Shown in pieces: positions 1 to 10,854 of a DNA stretch of 64,000 bases. Made by a program: the position numbers and the translations under genes. Each line of letters starts with the position of its first letter. The first letter of the stretch is position 1. Below the pieces are notes generated by a model, which did not search any database, was not told the DNA's origin, and saw only the letters and a program-made list of their open reading frames with translations. Source of the stretch: Prorocentrum cordatum (Eukaryota > Sar > Dinophyceae > Prorocentrales > Prorocentraceae); contig CAUYUJ010013914.1 of assembly GCA_963575745.1 (NCBI GenBank), positions 271,548 to 335,547 of the forward strand, read 5' to 3'.

Positions 1-1565
1 ACAACGACGACAACTACAACGACTGCGAAACGACGACGACAACGACAACGACCGACGACGACAAAAAACACGACGACAACGACAGCGTCGACGACGACGA
101 CAACGACGGTTGACCGACGAAGATGACGACAACAACAACGACAAGGACAGCGACGACGACGACAGACGGCGACGACGACGACGACGGCCAACAGACGACG
201 CCCGACGACAGACAAGGACAGACGACGACCGACGAACACGACAACGATCACGATCCCGACAACGACGACGACGAAGGCAACAAACAACCGAGGCCAGCAA
301 CAAAACACCGAGGACGACAACGACGACAATGACGACGACAACAACGACGACGACGAACGACGACGAATGAAAGACGACGGCGACGACTACGACAACGACC
401 GACGACGACTGAAGACGACGACAACGACGGCGATGACGACGACAGACGACAAAGACGACCGACGATGACCGACGATGACGACGAGAACGACGACGACGAC
501 CGAACAACGACGAATGCGAGACGACGACGACGACGACCACGACGGTCGACGACGACGATACCAACGATGACAACGACAAAGACGACAACGACGACAACGA
601 CGATGTCGACAACGACGACGACGACGACGACGACAACAAACATCCGCACCGTCCACATCGTCCGAAGAAAGCTTCAGACCAAAGAAAAGTCCTGGGCTGG
701 CAGGCTGGGCTGGCAAGAGATGTTCCGCGCAGTTCGGTACAGGCAGTGGGCAAACAGCGACGACCCACGACCGACGACGAAAACGACGACCGAAAATAAC
801 GACGATGATGATGTCGACGACGACGACAGAGCATCGAGGACGTTGACAACGACGACGACCGACGATGACCGAAGACGACGACGCCGACGACGACGGGACA
901 AACACGACTGCGAGACGACGACGAAGGCGACGACGAGGACAACCGACGACAACCGACGACGACGACGACGACGACATCGAAAGTGGCCGACGACCGACGC
1001 TAACGACTACGACAACGACAACAACGACGACAACTACGACGACGACGACAACGCCAGCGACGACGACGACGACGGGCGTCGGGCGACGGCCGACGACGAC
1101 GACCGACGGCGACGACGATCGACGATCGATCGACAACGACGACGACGACAGACGGCCGACGGTTGACGGCCGACGACCCAAGACGACAGACAACGACCGA
1201 CGAGAACGATGACGACAGGCGACAACGACGACGAGGACGACGAGGACGACGAGAACGACCACGACGACGACGATGACCGACGACAACGACGGCAACAACG
1301 ACGACGACGACCAAACGACGATGACTGTGACTCGACGACGACCGACGACGACCAACGACCGCACAGCGACGACTGAAAGCCGACGACCCACGACGACGAC
1401 CGTTGACCAACGACCGGCGACGAAGACAGCGACGACAACGACAACGACGACGACCACGACGACGACGAGGACGACCACGACGACGACGAGGACGACGACA
1501 AGAGCGACGACAAGAGCGACGACGACGACGACGACGACGACGACCGACGGCCGGCGGCCGACGAC
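1..1565. repeat. Degenerate GAC/CGA trinucleotide repeat
   Basis: About 1.5 kb built almost entirely of GAC, GACGA and CGACAA variants, interrupted once by ordinary sequence near 650-770. The long open frames in several phases, coding for runs of Asp, Arg, Thr, Val or Ser, come from the three-base period and are not evidence of genes. The repeat runs off the left edge of the window. Confidence 0.95.
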
Positions 1566-1572
1566 AGTAGGC

Positions 1573-1731
1573 TTAGGTCGGGCCTGTCCCCCTACAGGTG
1601 GATTTTGGACGAAACATGAAAAATACACCAAAATGTACCAAAATCATAAAACATTTTCGAAACAGACGCCCCTTGACTATCTTTTGACTATTTTTGAATT
1701 TCCCTCCTGTAGAGGGACACGCCCGACTGAA
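1573..1731 (+). mobile_element. MITE-A copy 1 (non-autonomous TIR element)
   Basis: Starts with TTAGGTCGGGC and ends with the inverted form GCCCGACTGAA. Inside each end lies CCCCCTACAGG or its complement CCTGTAGAGGG. The interior is AT-rich, with the family words GGATTTTGGACGAAA and GACTATTTTTGA. No target duplication can be seen around this copy. It has no coding capacity. Confidence 0.85.
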
Positions 1732-1739
1732 CCCTGGGT

Positions 1740-2290
1740 CCACCAAAAAGGGGAGTGGCCCTGAAGGGGGGGGTGAGTTCGATCCGCTGGTGCGTCGAAT
1801 TTCCGAAAACCGATGCCCCCATGCGCGCCCCGATTGTCGACACCTCTCGTTTCCGGCGGCGGCCGGAAACCCAATTTTGCATAATTGTTCTATGGTTCGA
1901 TGCGCCAACGGACCGAACTCACCCGCCCCCCCCTGTGGCACCTCGGGCGGGTCCGAGCCGACCGCCGCCGCGCGCCCGCCGCCGCCGCGCGGCGCGCGCC
2001 GCCGCGGCGAGGCAGGGCGCGGCGGCGCACGACGCGCCCAGCGCCCCCGCGGGGCGCGCGCCCGCGCGGCGCTCGCCCGCGGCGCGCGCGCGCGGCGCGC
2101 GCACGGCGAGGCTGCGGCAGCGGGGGGAGCTGCGCGGCGCGCGGCGCCAGCGCCAGGCCTGCGGCGGCGGGCCGCGGGCCCGCGGGCCACTGCATGTGGC
2201 CGGCTGCGGGGGTGGGGGCTGCCGCAGGGCGCGCGGGAGTGGCTGCCGCGGGGCTCTCAGCGGTGGCGCCGGGCTCGAGGGGGGCAAGAA
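1740..2290. other. Extreme-GC stretch, no gene recognised
   Basis: Alternating GC-only runs such as GCGCGCGGCGCGCGC between 1,960 and 2,260. Frames are open on both strands because stop codons are rare at this composition. Predicted peptides are Ala/Arg/Pro runs with no recognisable domain. Confidence 0.6.
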
Positions 2291-2298
2291 GCTCTGCG

Positions 2299-2421
2299 TG
2301 GAGGAGGAGGAGGAGGAGGAGGAGGAGGAAGAGGAGAAGGGGGAGGACGAGGAGGAGGAGGGGGAGAAGGGGGAGGAGGAGGAGGAGGAGGAGGAGGAGG
2401 AGGAGGAGGAGGAGGAGGAGG
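2299..2421. repeat. (GAG)n array
   Basis: Nearly pure GAG trinucleotides with scattered AAG and GGG interruptions. Confidence 0.95.
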
Positions 2422-2429
2422 CCTCTAGA

Positions 2430-3479
2430 GCCAGTTACAGGGCCCTGGACCCTCGGGCCATCATGTCCCCGCCCTCTCTCCTTTCAGCCACGGCCGTCCC
2501 TCGTTCTCCCCACTTCTCGTGCCATTGCCTCTGTGCTGCGCTCCTGCACCCACCACCGTCGGCAACGCTCAATCCTCCTCCCATCCCACCTCCTCGTTCC
2601 TCCCCGTGCCCACCTCGCCCACGATGCACGCATTCGTGTAACGTACTGGTCCTTGTGATTCCGGGGAGTCTCTCTGGTCTGCAGGAGTTTCCCTGCATCC
2701 CGGGGCCCGTCTGAGCCTCCCTCTGGTTTCTAACCTCCCGAGGGCAGCCTCCAGGGCGCTTCTGACACCTGGAACGGATGATCGACAACGACTCCCCGAT
2801 TACAAATGCTTCAGACGCAGGCTCTTACTCAACGGTGGCCCGACACAAACCAGTACACGGACAAGGACACACGGACATGGCCTGCGCCATGCGCCACGCG
2901 GGTGTTGCAGGGTGGGGCCGAAGCGCCCAGAACGTTCCGGCCTGGCGCCCACTTCGTGTGATCGGACTTGAGAAGAATCGCCGAAGCCCCACATGTTAAT
3001 ATATCCTCTGGTCTGCTTTTTACCATCAACGATGCAATCAGCTCTAAGCGGGCGTGACCAGCACGAGCACCACGAAGAAGCAAACATACTGCACCGCGCC
3101 CCCTGTCCTCGGGTCTGTGCTCGCCGCCGAGGCCACACGCGCCAATACTCCCAAGGAGGCCCTCTCCGGCGAGGCCCCCGAGGCTCACGACATCAACGAG
3201 CTCCACGCGCGGCCGTCGCGCGCGCCCCGGCTCCACTTCGGAGCCCCAGCTCTTGACGAGCCCACGGCTCGGGTGCAAGGCCCTTCTTGGGCCCGTCTTG
3301 GGGTGCCTTCGAGGCCTCTGGGGTCGCTTGAGACGCCTGTTGGGCCGTCTGGGACTCCTCCACACCGTCTTTGGGGCGACACACGGAGACTATGTTGTTG
3401 AGCCGTGTGGGAATCGATTAGGGGCCCGCTGAACAATGCATCTTTGGAACTCCTGGGAAGTCTCTCAGAACCCTGTTCG
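2430..3479. other. No gene recognised
   Basis: Mixed-composition DNA of about 1 kb. The short frames on both strands show no domain, no repeat of note and no link to neighbouring elements. The segment from about 3,290 carries scattered GGGGCCTC-type words related to the minisatellite at 4.8 kb. Confidence 0.5.
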
Positions 3480-3690
3480 GGGCGTCTCAGGGTCGGGGAT
3501 CTTCTGACCCTGGTCAATCCAGACCTGGGCCAGTCAGGCCTTGCAGGATCCTGCAAGATCCTGCAGGATCCTACAGGATCCTGCACTCAAACCCGGGTCC
3601 ATGCGCCCCTGGTTCTGCAGGATCCTGCAAGATCCGGCGCTTTGACTGACTCCCGTTTGCATTGACCCCCGTCTCTTGAGCCCCGACAGG
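3480..3690. repeat. Interspersed repeat rich in GGATCCTGCA, copy 1
   Basis: Contains a cluster of GCAGGATCCTGC-type palindromes around 3,540-3,640 and ends with CCCGTTTGCATTGACCCC. The same order of words, including GGGCCAG, CAGGCCTTGCA, CCGGCGCT and CCCGTTTGCATTGACCCC, recurs at 32,700-32,890, so this is an interspersed repeat with internal short palindromes. Confidence 0.75.
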
Positions 3691-4164
3691 GTTGTCCCTG
3701 AGGCCTTCCCGGGTCCCACCTGGGGCCTCTTCGGGGCCTCGTTAGGCTTCCTGTGGGCTTCTTGTGGGGGTCTCTTGGAGCGTTACAACTACGACGATGA
3801 GAAGAAGGAGGAGGACGGCGTTGACCGCTCCTAGTAATGTTGCTTTCCTAGAAGCTCCAACTCCTAGGTAAGGCCGCACTGGGATAATTTCCTATATTTT
3901 CTGGAGGATCGACGATTAATCCCACCTTTCGGGCGTAGGTGGTTTAGAGTGTTTCCTCTTCCACCCCCTTCTTCCCCTTCGGGGAGGGGTGTATCACTGT
4001 CCCCTATTAGTGTACAGCCCCTCCCCCAGGCAACTGGGAGCCAACCCGAAACCATGCGCCCCCCCCACCATCCTTTGTAAAAGCAAATAAAATACACACT
4101 CTGCCTCCGCAGCGAACCCGATGCGGCCTCCCCCCACCATCCCTGTGAACAAACAGTACAAAAT
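3691..4164. other. No gene recognised
   Basis: Ordinary sequence between two repeats. A duplicated phrase (GCGCCCCCCCCACCATCC-like near 4,048, and again near 4,125) is the only structure noticed. Confidence 0.5.
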
Positions 4165-4236
4165 ACACTTGGCGGCGGCGGCGGCTGCGGCGGCGGCGGC
4201 GGGGGCAGCGGCTGCGGCGGCTGCGGCGGCTGCGGC

Positions 4237-4268
<32 letters not shown>

Positions 4269-4347
4269 GCGGTGGCGGCGGCGGCAGCAGCGGTGGCGGC
4301 AGCGGCTGCGGCTGCGGCTGCGGCGGCGGCGGCGATTCGGCAGCGGG

Positions 4348-4385
<38 letters not shown>

Positions 4386-4480
4386 GGGCGGCGGCGGACA
4401 GCGGCGGCGTGGCGGCGGCGGCGGCGGGCGGCGGCGGCGGCGGCGGAGGCGGCGACGGCGGCGGCGGATTCGCCCCCAGT
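4165..4480. repeat. (GGC)n / GGCTGC array
   Basis: Roughly 300 bp of GGC with GCT and GGT interruptions. It gives poly-Ala and poly-Gly frames on the plus strand and poly-Pro/Arg on the minus strand, which are composition artefacts. Confidence 0.95.
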
Positions 4481-4784
4481 AGCTGCCCATCCAAAGACGA
4501 CTGCTGAGTATGCTGCGGCTCGGGCCAGGCTCGGGTGCTACGTATGTGTTGGGAGGGCGGGTGGGAGTGAGCGAGACGGCTTGCGGACGGGGAAGGGATC
4601 TTGATCCATACCCCTACCCCCTCCCCTGGGCCTGGAGGGGGCGTTCTGCGGGTCGCCGGACCGTCCAAAACGGCCTCGGCGAGGAAACCAACATCAATGG
4701 TTTAACCCAGGTTTTGGCCCCATTGTGGCCTCTTGGGGGGGCAGCGCTAATTGAGGGACCCCCCTTTTGATCGATTTCCTCCGA

Positions 4785-4922
4785 GATGGCCCCAAGAGCG
4801 TCCCCAAGGCTCCCAAGGGTGCACGAGGGTCCTCAGAGGTGGCCAGGGGGCCCCAGGAGGCGCCCAAGAGGCCCTCAGGATGCTCCAAAAAGGCCCCCAA
4901 GAGACCCCCCAAAGGCCCCAAG
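4785..4922. repeat. CCAAGAGGCCC minisatellite, left block
   Basis: Degenerate 10-13 bp units of the form CCCAAGAGGCCCC. It abuts the left LTR of the copia element; a longer block of the same minisatellite abuts the right LTR at 13,085. Confidence 0.75.
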
Positions 4923-5227
4923 TGTTGATGGTACTGGGTACGAGCACATTTTTTCTTCCCCGCTGCAAGCTCCGCGATGTCGAGCAACATAAAGGAGGTC
5001 CAAGACCTCGCCCCCCCAGCCCATGAGATCAGGGAGTCGCCGTTGAAACGTCTGATACCTTGTTATCGACGATAGCGCGAAGGGGGATCCCCTGATATCG
5101 TTCGAGGGAAATGGACACAACATGTTATTATGTTGTTTTCTATACGCTGGCCCCCAGCTGGGGCAACTAGTTTACAGAGCTGCTTATCTGCTGCGTTTCT
5201 AACTGGGCATATCAGGCATAAGACACA
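4923..5227 (-). repeat. 3' LTR of the copia element
   Basis: Direct repeat of 12,812-13,081. Both copies open with TGTTGATGG, share CCGCTGCA followed by GCTCCGCGA, and share an uninterrupted 41-bp block at the far end (here 5,165-5,205; it includes CAACTAGTTTACAGAGCTGC). The TG...CA termini fit LTR convention. The middle is poorly conserved. Confidence 0.85.
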
Positions 5228-5368
5228 CCAGTCTCAACGCAGAGTATACAGTTTCCAGCTAATTTACTGGAGACCAGCAGTCTGCATGAATATCCTCACG
5301 CTGTAAAAAAGTGTGCACTGCCGTCTCTATTAAAGCCCAATCAGAATGGACAAAACGCGGCCGCTCGC

Positions 5369-5725
5369 TCACCGGGCTCGAGAACACAACGAATTTGGAG
5401 ACGAACCCCAACAACATTTCGACTCGAAGTGAGAAATGATCCGCGTCACTAATTCTGCTGTGATTCCTGAAGCGGGCAGGCGTAGCTCGCGCAGCATGTC
5501 CTGCAACTCGTAGACTCGCATACTCTCGAGCTTCCTACGCGCGCCCGTGCGGTCAGCCTCCATTGTCTTGCCGAGATCGTCGATCTTCTGTACCGCCGCG
5601 TGTGGTGGCCATCTGTACGGAACACTGGCAATCGGCACGGCACTGGAAGTCTTCGATTCTGGCATTGGCGTAGGTCCGACCGGCCTCTGCACGCAACGTT
5701 TCACGAGCATGCACAGAACGAGCAT
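5369..5725 (-). CDS. SAP-like domain tail of the copia polyprotein
   Basis: A 118-codon frame after the RNase H part. Residues about 62-105 (roughly 5,413-5,542) read as a SAP motif: MRVYELQDMLRELRLPASG, then an ITAELVTRI segment. This matches the family pattern of two amphipathic helices around an LPxSG-type turn that binds AT-rich DNA. Family knowledge says SAP domains bind scaffold-type DNA; a role in targeting or nuclear retention here is inference. The frame is not continuous with the RNase H frame, so a frameshift or loss lies between them. It could also be a separate captured exon, but it lies inside the LTRs on the element's coding strand. Confidence 0.6.
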   Translation of the reverse strand: MLVLCMLVKRCVQRPVGPTPMPESKTSSAVPIASVPYRWPPHAAVQKIDDLGKTMEADRTGARRKLESMRVYELQDMLRELRLPASGITAELVTRIISHFESKCCWGSSPNSLCSRAR

Positions 5726-6013
5726 TCAAAAAGCACCGAGCAGAAATCTTGACGAAAACGTCCCGGCAGGCGAAAGCTCAAACCTTGACCAGTCGTCAAA
5801 AGGTTGAGCTAAAGCCGCTGAAACCTTGAAACCTGGCAGATTGCTTCATCAAGTGCCGAGGTCACTGCAGTCGCGGCCACGACCGATGGCACTGAAGATC
5901 CGGACGAGGAACCGCTTGCCAAAACACTTGCAAAGAGCGCGGAACGCGACGATCGTGTCGCATATGTACAAACTGCATTGCTGGCCTCAGAATGGTAGAC
6001 AACCTCATGCCCG

Positions 6014-6726
6014 TCAATCCTCGGAATCTCGTCGTCCGCGCTGTGGTCTTTCGGCGTAGCATGCGTTCATCTCGTCGGCGTCCTGCTGTATCTCCACTCG
6101 CTGCGCTCGTTGGGTCTCGTCACGCATGTCCGTTAGCTTCCGTTTCTTGAATGAAGGTGCTCGGGGGTCCGGTCTGAACGTCCAGAGGTTCTCGTGAACG
6201 ACTAGGCCCTGGTGAAGTGCGCCCATCTCCTTGGTGAGTCCGTCGGCGAGTTGTTGTTGCTCAGACCGAACCCATTTCATGCCTCCACGTCGGCGCTCCT
6301 GTCTGGCGACAGCTGCCTCTACGGAAGGCCTCCAGTCTGACAAACGAACGCGTACCTTGACAGCGCAGCCCCACACTGAGAGACAATCCGCGACCAGAAC
6401 ACCCTTCCACTCCTCGGCTGCCTGACGGTATTCGGGCCCAAGCATATTCGGTGAAAGCGGTATCCGCGCGCGCTGCACGAGTCCAGAATGCAACGTCCTG
6501 GACCGCAAAACATCGGGAAGCCTCCGCCGAAAAGGGCGCTCTGCACTGCGCGCCCAATTCGTTCACTCGACAAAGCCAAGAACTTGCGGGGATATAGCTT
6601 TGCATGGTCATCCGTCACGTTGCCATTTCCCACCATGATGTAACATCCACGTTGACTCTTGCGGTTCGGCACGTTATCGAATGCTCCGTCGTGGCAGGCG
6701 ATGATGACAGAACTTCTCGACATCAA
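6014..6726 (-). pseudogene. Copia RNase H region
   Basis: Two overlapping frames (6,726-6,319 and 6,508-6,014) carry the copia RNase H signature. The first has an Asp-containing start (CHDGAFDNVPNRKSQRGCY) equivalent to the usual DASW.N...RSQGG. The second ends with EQQQLADGLTK, the standard end of copia RNase H. Between them the frame shifts. The domain would degrade the RNA of the RNA:DNA hybrid during reverse transcription; as it stands it cannot be made as one protein. Confidence 0.8.
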
Positions 6727-7682
6727 AACCTCCGCGAAAAATCATATGGGCGTTCCCCTCGCGGCGTATAGAGCGCGCCAGGCTGCCCCCCATGTCCTGC
6801 ACCGTCAGCCTTGACATCTGGCCGGCAAGCCGAGATGCCTCGAAACTGCACTTGTGGAGTAAGAGCCGTGACACCCACTGAACCTGTCCGTTCATGCCAC
6901 GAAGCGCTCGGTGTTCAGCAGCGGTGAGCAACTCCTTCTCCTGCTTGGCCCTCTCCCGGGGCATCCGGCAAACCGTCATCGCATCGATGTAGCTGTCCAC
7001 GTCGATGGCGATGGCGTTGTCCTTGTCCTGCTTGAAGCGCCGCCCGGTGAAGGTAGCTCCTTCTGGTGTGCTCTGTAGATCATGCCAGTCACCGAACTCG
7101 ACCTGTCCCTTCAACTGCTGGATCGCGTTCTCGCAGGACTCCTGGTTGTTCTCCATGTCATAGGCCATGAGCATATCATCGGCGCGTAGGCACAGTAGCC
7201 CCACCAGCTTCCCTTTGTTCGTAAGCTTGAAGGCGGCAGTCTCGACCTGCAGCTGCTCGAAGCCGATGTCTCGCAGGATCTGCGCAATCCTCTGGTGCCA
7301 GGCCCTTGCCGCGTCGTCCGCGCCGTAAATGCTGCTCTCGTTGAGCTTGAGCAGGTTTCCTTCTGCGAGTCCAGGCATGCCCATGCCTTGTAGGTTATGT
7401 GGCATTCTCTTGAAGTACAGCCCCCCTCTCCATCTCGACTCCTTGCAGAAATGCTCCAGTAGCATCGCCAGTATAGTGCGAGAGCCACTTGCACGCTGCA
7501 ATATTGCGAAAAAGATTCTGCATGAAGGGTGAGCACGTCGGCAAATCCCGTCGCAGCTTCTCGTCGCACTTATCCTGGAAAACCTTGCTCACGATGCGGC
7601 ACTTGGGCTGGAAGTTAGCGTCGCAGTCGCTGCCCTTGTTCGCCCATAAAAGCGCGACTCTCGGTCCGCAGCGACTTGTCAA
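6674..7682 (-). pseudogene. Copia reverse transcriptase
   Basis: The frame 7,682-7,395 holds the N-terminal RT blocks (KCRIVSKVFQDK, RRDLPTCSPF, DATGAFLQG). The frame 7,501-6,674 continues with LNESSIYGADDAARAWHQRI, the counterpart of the copia L.KSLYGL.QA.RAW block, and CLRADDMLM near 7,175-7,186, the active-site YVDD box with both Asp kept but Tyr-Val changed to Arg-Ala. RALRGMNGQVQWVSR follows, as expected for copia. The two frames overlap out of phase, so at least one frameshift separates palm subdomains that must be joined for activity. Confidence 0.88.
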
Positions 7683-8032
7683 TATTCCTGGCCATGGCTG
7701 GTGAAATCACCGTCACAGCGTCGAACTTGGCCCAGGTACTCCACTCCTTGAAGAGCGCGTTGAAGCACTTCTCCGCACGTTGACGGGCGTCGCCGCACTG
7801 CGGTTGAGAACCTCCTTGATGTCCATTTCGCCTCCAAATGCTCGATCAAATCATTCAGCCGCGAACGCTTCACACACGACCTTGTTCGCAGCATAGGCGG
7901 AGCGATTTCTCTTGTTGTTTTCGGTAACCGTGATGTTGCGACCGATGTGTGATCGCCCTCCGTGTGCAGTCTGAGATGCTGGCGTTTTTTTGCGTAAGTC
8001 TCGGACGTCCAGGACGCTCTGTCTCACCTTGT

Positions 8033-8665
8033 TCACGATTCGCTTGCTGGCAAGCTCGTTGTCGCTGTCGCGCTTTTAGTTTGCTGCAGCAGGATCTTCT
8101 GGCGCTGCATTAAGCTGAGAACCAGAGCCACTTGGTCCAGACGGCGCGCTGGATGTTGCCGCGGATGTTGAAGGTGGCACCAGGCTGTCGGGTCCAAACG
8201 ATCCAGGTGGTCCTGTAGAGTGGGTGCTTTCTGGAAATCTATCACGTCGACCAACATATGGATTCTGTCCTTGACCGTCCAGAGATCACATTTAATTCGA
8301 TGCGTATATTCCACCACAGCATCCTCCATATCCATGTCGCGTGCCAGGGGGACTTCCAACGGCGCCCCCAAACTTCTGCGAGAAAGATCCCCACGCAGGA
8401 CCTTCGTGTCGTAGTGGAAGATGCGTCGCCGTACAAGTTCACCTCGAGAGGTTGTATCTTCTTTTGGTACCGGTGTCGCAATGCATCGGGAAATCCTGGT
8501 CACCAAAACTGCATCATAAGAACAACGAGGCCGTCCTCCGATTATCGTCGACCATGAACTCGGCATGCTCCAGGATCCTTCTGGCCACTCAGCTTGGGCG
8601 CGACGTCGCTGAGCAGGCGGTTGGCCATCTGCGTCACCAGGTTCTCGAGCTTGCACTCCTTCCAC
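8033..8665 (-). pseudogene. Copia polyprotein linker between integrase and RT
   Basis: Open minus-strand frame of about 210 codons between the integrase and reverse-transcriptase pieces. No domain is recognised. A stretch near 8,240-8,400 (residues such as EVPLARDMDMEDAVVEY) looks like conserved coding sequence. Position alone assigns it to the element; it ends in a Gln/Ser-rich low-complexity tail. Confidence 0.5.
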
Positions 8666-8758
8666 ACCCGGATGATCCGGATGGAGATGTTCAGGTTCTT
8701 CTGGCTGTGGAGGCGAAGGCTGTTGTTGAGGCTGCGGTTGTAGCCGTGGCTGTAAAGG

Positions 8759-9617
8759 TTATCGCGACGGTGTGAACGTTGTGTTCCGAAGATCGATGAA
8801 ATCGCGTTGGCCATGAGGAACTCCTTGCAATTCGCGCTGATCTCCAAGAATACGATCCTCGATCTCATTAATCGTCGACCTTCTGCAAAGATTCGGTCTG
8901 GCCAAAATTGGAATGCCATGGTGGACCAACCAGTATCCAAACTGATCCTTGCCAATAACTCGAGCTGGCCCTTGCCGTTTCCGATGCAGATCGCGTTTGC
9001 CTCTACCTGCGCGCCGATTATGAGGCAATTCGCCTCGTTCGAAAGATCCGGGCTGAGGCAGGGCCTTTGAATGAACAGCTCGTCGCAACGCTAAACTGAT
9101 ATCTGACTGGTGGACTGCACTCTCGCAAACTTCTTCTAGTCGCAGTCGGTGCCACATAAGTGATCCTTGAGCAACTTGCCCGGCAACCATCGGATCGGCA
9201 TATCTCCCAGAGATGCGGGTAATGCTGGGTTTGTTGCCAAGTGCCCGTTGAGCAAAGCTGAAGCCTCTGTTGTTCGCAAGTCGGTTCATGGTCGGAGCGA
9301 TCTGGTATCCTGCAACTTTGGCGCCCTCGTCGTCTCTGACCTCAAGCTCGCGAAAGACCACGATGGCCATCTCTTTGGAGAAACGGATCTTTGCGGAAAG
9401 GCTGCTTCTGGGTCAATATGCATCCGCTCGCGGGTTGAATGCGTCGCCAGCCCTCCGTGAAAGCCGTCTTCGCATGAACTGATGTAGTGCTTGGCTTCCG
9501 ATCTCCACCGCTGATCATCCATTGAAGTGCTGCGAAGTCGGTCGCAGGGCCAAACGTAACCAAGAGAACTTGCACATTCCAACCCGAATCCGGCACGCGC
9601 GCAATGTCCATGCCCAA
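8759..9617 (-). pseudogene. Copia integrase
   Basis: The frame 9,617-9,342 begins MGMDIARVPDSGWNVQVLL then VTFGPATDFA, matching the first catalytic Asp block of copia integrases (MD...PD..G...LL...D..T.F). The frame 9,370-8,759 carries the C-terminal part: NRLANNRGFSFAQRALG and RQGPARVIGKD...WLVHHG, the pattern found downstream of the DDE core in dinoflagellate copia polyproteins. The middle of the core is split over frames, so the protein is broken. Confidence 0.75.
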
Positions 9618-9742
9618 TAACTAACTAAATCGCAACCATTGTGGCAGGCGTGCTTTGTGGTGTGCTGGCGGTCGTTGTTAAAAATCACGTAGCTCGCACT
9701 CGAACAGCTTCCTCGCCGAAGCTGCTGCTGGCGATCCCCCGC

Positions 9743-10507
9743 CTATCCGAATGTGCCGGGCAAGTTCTTCACCGCGCAAAGCATGGAGGAATTGAGCATG
9801 CAACTTCTTGATCGCTGCCTGGGGCGCTGCCGGCACTCGCTGCTGCAGTCAGCGTAGGTCTCAGCACTCGCGGCCATGATGAGTCCTGAGAGAGACGTGA
9901 AACCTGCAGCGGGGCTTGCGTCAGTGGCGTCGAGAACTCCCCAGATAGTCCCGCCTCCAAGTAGCTTCTCCATCTCATGTTGTTGCTTGGTACTTTTGGA
10001 GAATACGTTCAGCCATATCCCTTGTCCATGCTGCGCATGACTTGCCACCAAGTCCTTGAGCTTGGCCATGCTCGTGGCCCCGTGAACAGCGAACATCGGG
10101 CGCGCGCGCCAAAGCCATTGCTGAAGTAAATCTCCGCGATGAGCTCGCACATCACAAGCGCATTGGACGCATCGAACCCAAATCGTTTCAGGCGGCAACT
10201 CGTCCTTCAAAAGGTTCCAAACTTGCGAGCACAATGGATTTTCTAGCAATACATGGTGCCCTTGCTCTAGTTGATGCTTTACGATTTCTAGCGCAAATCG
10301 AACATCTGCGAGTGCTTTTGCTCGGCGTTGACGCTCCTCCTTCGGCGAGAAGAAGTTGTCGATGGCTAACCGCGCGTCACAGGGAGACGGCGCGATCGCG
10401 AGGTGCGGAACTTCAGCTTCAACTTCCGTCATCGTTTCCGCCTGCGCACTGGGCAGCACTAGATCATCCATGCACTTGCCGGTTTGCGCGCCAAGCTCTC
10501 CAGCCAA
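9743..10507 (-). pseudogene. Copia polyprotein segment upstream of integrase
   Basis: A 254-codon frame containing VKHQLEQGHHVLLENPLCSQ followed by VWNL. That resembles the 'GR.F..E.P..S.SW' segment usually found ahead of integrase in dinoflagellate copia polyproteins. A DATDASP stretch near the C-terminus might be part of a protease-like region, but I cannot show this. It sits in the correct order between the gag-position frame and integrase. Confidence 0.55.
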
Positions 10508-10854
10508 ACGTGCAACGTTGCACTCCCCACCGTAAAATTATTCGACCGCGGCCCCGGGAAAATGAAGAGGGTGCCGATCAACGCGTAGCACATGCAAGGT
10601 AACTCACGTCTCTCGCGCACGATCGGCCACCCAGGCCTCGATTCATTTTTTCCGAGACTTCGTCATAATGCCGGCGTCCGTCTGCATGGTCGTGATGTTC
10701 TGGTCTCTGATCGCGATCTGAGGTGAGTTCTCCTACTCTGCGGTCCAGACGCCCAGCGTCTTCGCACGGAAAGTCGGCGCTTTCCCGCGCGCCGGCGTCT
10801 TCGAGAAGTCGGCGACGTTGATCGTCAGGTGGTTCTTCTTGGAGCGCGTGGTCT

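Noticed and set aside
14-1764. Frames of up to 414 codons in both directions
   Set aside because: Caused by the degenerate GAC repeat; no non-repeat sequence supports a gene.
1694-2714. Plus-strand frames of 244-319 codons
   Set aside because: Composed of a MITE, extreme-GC DNA and GAG repeat, with no domain or conserved composition.
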